Source: Cheilinus undulatus
Taxonomy: Eukaryota > Chordata > Actinopteri > Labriformes > Labridae
Length of the DNA stretch: 64,000 nt
Direction of reading: 5' to 3'
Assembly: GCF_018320785.1 (NCBI RefSeq)
Contig: NC_054881.1
Coordinates: 42,446,424-42,510,423 of the forward strand
The position numbers and the translations under genes are program-made. The first letter of the stretch is position 1, and every line of letters starts with the position of its first letter. A model generated the notes under the pieces. That model made no database searches. It saw only the letters and a program-made list of their open reading frames with translations, and was not told the DNA's origin. Below, in pieces: positions 59,801 through 64,000 of the stretch.

Positions 59801-62009
59801 AATACGATGATGGCACCATGGAGAGTATCAGTACAATTACAGTACCAGCACCATAATAGTACCATGAAAATTCCAGCACCATGGACAGTTCCAGCACCAT
59901 AATAGCACTGTGACAGTGCCAGCACCATGACAGCACCATGGACAGTTCCAGCACCATGACAACACCAGCAGCATGATAGTACTGTGACAGTACCAGAACC
60001 ATGATAGTACCATGAAAATTCAAGCACCATGGACGGCACCAGCACCATGGACAGCATCAGCACCATTACGATACCATAGTAGTACCAGCACCACAACAGC
60101 ACCAGCACCATAATAGTACTGTGACAGTGCCAGCACCATGACAATACCAGCAGCATGACAGTACCAGCACCATGGACAGTGCTATCACCACGGCAGCACC
60201 AGCATCATAATAGTACTGTGACAGTTTCAGGACCATGGACAGCACCAGCTTAAACATCAATGATTCCATATTTCACAGATGCCAACTTTTACACAGAGCC
60301 TTGCATTAACTACACACAAAAATATAAAGGTGTGGGGACCATGCTCCAGTTTTTTTGGCTTGGGGGGAGCAAGAAAAATCCTTTTAGTGCATTCAAGAAA
60401 GTTGCTTTATATATATATATTTTTTGTTGTTGTTGGCTCGGCTGCAGAGAGCCATTGGAGAGGGACAAAAGAGCCTCAGGTTCCCTATCCCCCATACTAG
60501 ATGGAACATTTAGGCCCAATTTTGGGGCTGATGCTCCCCCTCAACACTTGGAGGTCTTTGGCCCGGTTTGGATTCCTTAGTAATTCATTCATTCAAACCT
60601 TATTCAAAAGGACATTGAGGTTTCTCTCATTTTATTTTTTGCTGTTGAGATAATACGCACATTAAAACTGCAGCACAATAAAACAAGGAACACTGACACC
60701 ATCATAAAGATCCTCCTTTACCTCCTCCTCAGAGCTCACAGACGCCCCCTTGTGTTCAGAAAGGCTCAGTCTGGCTCCATCACAGCTGGAAGTCCTGGTC
60801 CAATCAGAGCTGTCTGGGGGGTCAGGGTGCAGCGACACCGTGTCTCAGGGATCAGCGGGGAGCGGGCAGAGCTCAGAGATGGTCTTAGGTGAGTGATGAA
60901 CACAGATGGACAGATGGCAACCCCGTCTATACCCAGTATTAACGCCTGCTTTAGTCATTCAGATGCTGAGTGGTGATCTTTAGTTCTTTATGTGGACACA
61001 GCTCAGAACCGGCCTGGTCTCTGATACCTCAGACTGATTCAGAGGAGGAGGAACTCACCTTAGTTTATAACAATCAAAGTTTCAGCTGCCTTCACCTCTA
61101 CATTTTTAATACTCATGTTTCAGCTTCTATAACCAAATAATTATTAATTATTGTCTCTTAACACCAGAACTCCATGTTAGCATCGCTGTATTCTGATTTT
61201 ACCCTACAGGAGTGAAGGCAATCACCGAGGACGCTCCTGCAGGCCGGGTTCTCCTGAGGAAAGAGGTTCTCCGTCTGATCATCAACCTCAGCTCATCAGT
61301 AGGAACCAAGAACCACGAGACCAGCCTGCTGACGTGAGCTGGAACACTTTAATAAAAGTTTAACCTTAGTAGAATTGTATTTGCATTGCTTCAGCCTGTT
61401 GACATGAGCCTGAATAAGACTTAAAAATATCTATTTTAGCAATATTTTTACATCTTTGCAGCCTGCTTCTGTGAGGATGGTGATATCTGATCATTCAGTG
61501 TAGAGCATTGACCTCCTTGGTTCCTCTCCTGAATGGTGATTTCACTGTTTCATATTTAGGATCAAGGAGAAGTTTCCGTCTGCATTCGATGATGTCTGTC
61601 TGTACTCGGAGGTTTCCTTCCTTCTAGCTCGCTGCTCCTTTCGTCTGACGTCTCGCCGTTTCATTCAGGAGCTTTTCCAAGACGTTCCCTTCACGCCGGT
61701 AAGAATGAAGGTTTCTGAGTTATCCAGGAGACTGATACAGATATCAGCATGGATTAGGAGTGGGACAGGAGCTGATCATGGTCCTGATGTTAGACCAGTC
61801 CAGAATCAGGACTTTAGAGATCCTACTGTGGCGTTTAGACGTGCCTAGACACGTTATGAGGGATTCAGCCAATCAGAGAGGGGCATGTAGATCAGTTTCC
61901 TCACCTGTTGATAACTCACCTGTCCTCTCTGTCTCAGCTGTACGAGGAGGCAGAGACTGTCCTGTCAATGTTACCACGGAGACCCTCAGCTCCGCCCACT
62001 GACTGTTGA
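38857..62009 (+). CDS. rictor: RICTOR, defining subunit of mTOR complex 2
   Basis: 38 coding exons, 4941 nt, 1646 residues plus TGA (human 1708). Exon starts/ends: 38857-38902, 39038-39085, 41112-41209, 41391-41455, 41536-41667, 41760-41823, 43400-43526, 43609-43778, 43859-43920, 43999-44066, 44351-44433, 45562-45649, 45728-45818, 47734-47800, 47876-47956, 48047-48147, 48407-48572, 48692-48793, 48948-48994, 50258-50393, 50969-51162, 51574-51700, 53288-53452, 53536-53612, 53765-53843, 53927-54036, 55870-55957, 56333-56425, 56513-56619, 56799-56977, 57047-57977, 58434-58611, 58698-58782, 59241-59435, 60733-60888, 61210-61333, 61560-61698, 61938-62009. The helical-repeat N-terminal two thirds is nearly collinear with human (NMRKLGHLNNF, RCIDIQQSNEVERTQA, ANTILPHSHSHHLHCLPSL, QRPHVYLPVHLYGQLVH). 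The phospho-rich region keeps RSQSFNTDTTTSGISSMSSS, and SHTLPRRAPS, SHSEARASPAKEILFTDTIT and RRFIQELFQDV follow. It scaffolds mTORC2, which phosphorylates AKT, SGK and PKC. Alternative donor (56947) and acceptor (55867) are possible. Whether this is rictora or rictorb is not determined. Confidence 0.97.
39165..40045. repeat. 14-bp minisatellite in RICTOR intron 2
   Basis: The unit is ATGAGTCTGTCTNC with ATGACTCTGTCTGC variants, about 60 copies. Order alternates in 42-70-bp higher-order blocks (39400-39800). Minus-strand frames (METDSYRQSHGDRL repeats) are artefacts of the 14-bp period. Confidence 0.9.
42040..43195 (-). pseudogene. Tc1/mariner-superfamily transposon, degenerate, in RICTOR intron 6
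   Basis: Inverted ends CAACCTCAATTCCAAAAAAG (left) and CAACCACCATTTCAAAAAAG (read from right). Minus-strand transposase pieces in three frames: N-terminal helix-turn-helix part 43032-42517 (LPPSTVHNIIKD), middle about 42616-42425 (LMVWGCISAYG), C-terminal about 42403-42096 (FQQDHAKPHT, then SPENIWSIRKGEIQQRRP). Several frameshifts; not functional. The subfamily was not resolved. Confidence 0.85.
44560..45356. mobile_element. Non-autonomous hAT element with TTTTGCCAC interior, perfect 8-bp TSD
   Basis: The octamer CTTTAAAT flanks both sides (44552-44559 and 45357-45364). Ends: TAGTGAAACTCATCGTGTGG and, from the right, CAGTGTTACTCAAGTCTGCT. Subterminal GTGGCTCTTTT blocks are present. The interior 44770-45300 is a degenerate tandem of TTTTTGCCACTTTT and CCCATTTT. 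It lies in RICTOR intron 11. Confidence 0.9.
45894..47706. mobile_element. hAT-like element, 1.8 kb, perfect 8-bp TSD, RICTOR intron 13
   Basis: The octamer TTCTAAAG flanks both sides (45886-45893 and 47707-47714). The inverted ends are CAGGGGTGTCAAACTCAA and CAGGGGTGTCAAACTCAA read from the right. The interior is a degenerate ~40-bp tandem of 'AAACTCATGATTTTGA' and 'TTTTGACCTTTTAA' motifs (46130-46270 and 47040-47600), interrupted by a second element at 46270-47035. No transposase. The right end lies only about 20 bp from the exon 14 acceptor region. Confidence 0.9.
46270..47035. mobile_element. piggyBac-like non-autonomous element nested in the hAT
   Basis: TTAA at both junctions (46266-46269 and 47036-47039). 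Ends CCCTTTAAGCGCCAAAG and, from the right, CTCTTTGGGTGCCAGAA share about 12 of 17 bases. TTAA targeting and CCYT ends suit piggyBac. The interior has an acidic, Ser/Asp-rich remnant (about 46560-46660, SSDETMGETDSAYVS-like), reminiscent of a transposase N-terminus but open only briefly. Confidence 0.7.
49001..50235 (+). repeat. 59-bp minisatellite filling RICTOR intron 19, about 21 copies
   Basis: The unit reads CTCTCTGCTCATGTCTTATT, then CTCTCCACCRTCCCGTCACA, then GCGTCCCTGTCCTCACC. It starts 6 bp after the donor of exon 19 (48994) and stops about 22 bp before the acceptor of exon 20 (50258). Since 59 is not a multiple of three, a long open frame arises in three phases; it is not a gene. 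Units are grouped in a higher-order pattern of about 6 monomers. Confidence 0.95.
52098..53011. mobile_element. Non-autonomous hAT element with GTGGCAAAA interior, perfect 8-bp TSD
   Basis: The octamer CACTGGAG flanks both sides (52090-52097 and 53012-53019). Ends CAGTGGTTCTCAACCTTTTC and, from the right, CAGTGGTTCCCAACTTTGGG. Subterminal GACCCCCAAAA/GGGGTCTGACCCC. The interior 52440-52940 is a degenerate tandem of AAAAGTGGCAAAAATGGGTT. It lies in RICTOR intron 22. Confidence 0.92.
54708..55561. mobile_element. Non-autonomous hAT element with GTGGCAAAA interior, near-perfect 8-bp TSD
   Basis: Flanking octamers CTCTAACA (54700-54707) and TTCTAACA (55562-55569). Ends CAGTGATACTCAACGC and, from the right, (G)AGTGACACTCAATGTGTGG. 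Its right part, reversed, matches the left part of the element at 44560 over 100 bp (GTGGCTCTTTTATGTCTTAA), so both are one family in opposite orientations. It lies in RICTOR intron 26. Confidence 0.9.
58148..58261 (-). repeat. Dispersed ~120-bp repeat, copy D
   Basis: The reverse complement of the family at 29306-29410: GGCCCCAACATCCCCAGCTT, then CATCCTTTAAAG and CTTGCCTTTTGCATGCAGGC. In RICTOR intron 31. Confidence 0.65.
59757..60250. repeat. Degenerate CAGCACCATGGACAGTACC minisatellite in RICTOR intron 34
   Basis: Many 12-15-bp units of CAGCACCAT, ACAGTACCAGCACC and ATAGTACTGTGACAGT. Frames through it on the minus strand are repeat artefacts. Confidence 0.8.
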
Positions 62010-64000
62010 TTCACCTGGATTCGACTGTATGTGGAAGACCTGAGCCTCCATCGACTCCCTGACCTCCTGACTCACCGCCGCCTCACCTTGTCTCTTCACA
62101 GCACCGTCACACGCACCTGTCCAGGTGTTCTCTTTCTTTTTTTCACTGAGCGTGTCTACAGCTCTCCTTAGGATCTAAATTCACTTCAGCTTTATTTAAA
62201 GAAACGGTACCGGTGGTTAGGATGTGAGGATCTTTGACATGACTTTGCTAAAAATGGAGGCGTACTGAAACCTGTTTGACAAAATCAGACAAAGGACACA
62301 CCAAATAAAAAAAGCACCAAACTCCAGCACCGTCAGATCCAAACAGATACGATGGCAGGCCTCACTCCTGGCCTCGGATTATGCTGCCGTAAATATCAGA
62401 GAAAAAAAATGAATTTTTGTGATAACAGGGTTAAAATTTAAGAGAAAAAAAGTCTACTTTTAAGGTCATACTGCTGAATATTTCCAAAAAATATAGAAAT
62501 TTTGAGATGATGGAGTCGTAAATTCCCTTTTTTGAGATCATAAGGTATAAATTTCTGAGAATAAAGTGCAGCAGTTCCTGAGATTTTATAAAGTACATTT
62601 TGAAAAAAAAAATGGGTTTATAAAGTCAAATATTACCAAGGACAAAAATAGAAAAATCTTGTAGATTAAAAATCCCAAACTAGTCAAGAAAAAATTTAAC
62701 ATTTTTGGGAAATTATGGCATTAAATTTTCCAAAAAAAAGTATAAAGTTTGGGTTTATAAAGTCGCATCTTTACTAGAAAAAATTATAATCATTTGAGAT
62801 AATTATTCCAAAGTGTTCAAGAAAATTTTAAATTTTTAGAATGATAAAATTGTAATTTCTGGACAAAGTAAATAGGAATTTTGAAATGTTATAAATGTAA
62901 ATGTACCAAAGAAATGATCATTTTGGGTTCATAAAGTCATACATTTGTAAGAACATTTTTAGAAGATTGAATTTTAAATTCCCTGATAAAAAGAGCATCT
63001 TTTAGTATTATTAAGTTTTAATTTTCTGAAAGATGTATGTAATATTTTGAGATTTTATTATAGTCAATTTAAAAAAATAAATGTATGAAATTAGGGTCAA
63101 ACTTCACCTAGAAAATAAATATCTTCAAATGTTATAAATTCTGAATTATCCGAGTAAACTTTTAAAGTTAAATGAATCTAAATTTCTGTTAAAATGCTGA
63201 GTTTAGAGATCATAAAGAATTTTAATTCCAAGATAAAATAGAGGCATGTCTTTTAAAAGGTTGTATTTGATCAGTGTTGATGGTGCATCCTTAAAAATAG
63301 CAGTTTTGGTACTAAAATAGAAATCTTGGCAGAACTTTTGTTTTTATTCCCCTAAAAATTGCAGACCTTCTCCTCTGAGTTGCACAAATTGACAACCTTT
63401 CCTACCGAGATGTTGTCGTCGAGGTGACTGGCTGCTATTTTAATGTTTTTATTCTCCTCCTATGCACTGATGAAACTAAAGAGATGGCGTAGTTTTCTAT
63501 GAGACCCAGCACCTTTCAATACTATTGATCACTGATAGAACAGAGATCAAACCTCTGAACAAAAAGACTTTAAACCTGAAACAGAGAGCTGCCTATAAAA
63601 TCTACTAGAGCTAAAACCAAGGATCAATAGCAGTGAGAATGGCTCCTTACTGACTAATCGGATACAGTCACTGATCAATAATTCTGATCATATTAGACAC
63701 AGGACGTCCCAGTATAAGAGCACAGACTCTCCATGTGAAGCCCTTAATCCTCGTACAGGACCATCCTGATGTCTGATATTTATATAATAATAATAATGAT
63801 GTAGGGACGCTCTGATCATGTTTCTGCTGCTGATATTGATCATCTATGACTGAGATCAATCAATACTAATACCGATCAATATTCTGATCACATGTAGAGC
63901 TTAGTTATAACTGCAGTCTTCTAGTCAGCGAGTGATCTATGACTCCAGATCTACTGATCACATATTCTCTCAGATATTGATCAGATCAATGAGGCCTCTC
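62010..64000. other. RICTOR 3' UTR and flank, AT-rich
   Basis: AATAAA at 62304-62309 is a candidate poly(A) signal. 62390-63300 is strongly AT-rich with loosely repeated 'TTTTGAGAT...ATAAAGTC' motifs, similar in style to the hAT interior at 47040-47600. 63780-64000 has repeated TGATCA-containing text. No gene recognised. Confidence 0.45.

Noticed and set aside
60260..60600. Open frames of 106 and 73 codons after the CAGCACCAT repeat
   Set aside because: Inside RICTOR intron 34, no recognised domain, includes a TATA simple repeat; probably an unidentified transposon fragment.

Overview
The window is vertebrate nuclear DNA, most likely from a teleost fish. Its genes are split into many short exons with GT..AG introns. 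The predicted proteins match vertebrate PAM, PDZPH1, MACIR (C5orf30) and RICTOR. The intergenic and intronic DNA is full of Tc1/mariner, hAT, PIF/Harbinger-like and LINE remnants of the kind common in fish genomes. No rRNA, tRNA, CRISPR array or prokaryotic-style operon was seen.

Layout. 1-5620 (+): the 3' half of PAM, covering the peptidyl-hydroxyglycine lyase domain, transmembrane segment and cytosolic tail, followed by a long 3' UTR to about 7.5 kb. 7.5-14 kb: a repeat-rich gap with a 28-bp minisatellite, a non-autonomous hAT, a broken Tc1 and an inverted-repeat element. 14220-25954 (+): PDZPH1, 12 coding exons and 1207 codons plus stop, with one PDZ and two PH domains; its introns hold a LINE split by a Harbinger-like element and a dead Tc1. 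25.96-28.64 kb: a 2.7-kb minisatellite starting about 10 bp after the PDZPH1 stop codon. 33386-34045 (-): MACIR as one coding exon, with a 2-kb 23-bp-unit minisatellite just upstream. 37985-38288: a palindromic MITE between the divergent MACIR and RICTOR 5' ends. 38857-62009 (+): complete RICTOR, 38 coding exons and 1646 codons plus stop. 62-64 kb: RICTOR 3' flank, AT-rich, no gene recognised.

The genes do not form a pathway. PAM amidates secreted peptides. PDZPH1 is a predicted membrane/scaffold adaptor. MACIR is an UNC119-binding immunometabolic regulator. RICTOR is the defining subunit of mTORC2. PAM, PDZPH1 and MACIR orthologues or pseudogenes lie close together on human 5q21, so their linkage is old. 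RICTOR (human 5p13) sits beside MACIR here.

The reading frames of PDZPH1 and RICTOR were checked by summing exon lengths: 3624 and 4941 nt, both divisible by three. The most unusual material is non-genic. Nine tandem arrays cover roughly 10 kb. Several hAT elements have clear 8-bp target duplications, and four of them, in three terminal families, share the same degenerate TTTTGCCAC-type interior. Two elements are nested inside older ones. RICTOR intron 19 is almost entirely a 59-bp minisatellite. All family names rest on recognition by eye; no database search was run.
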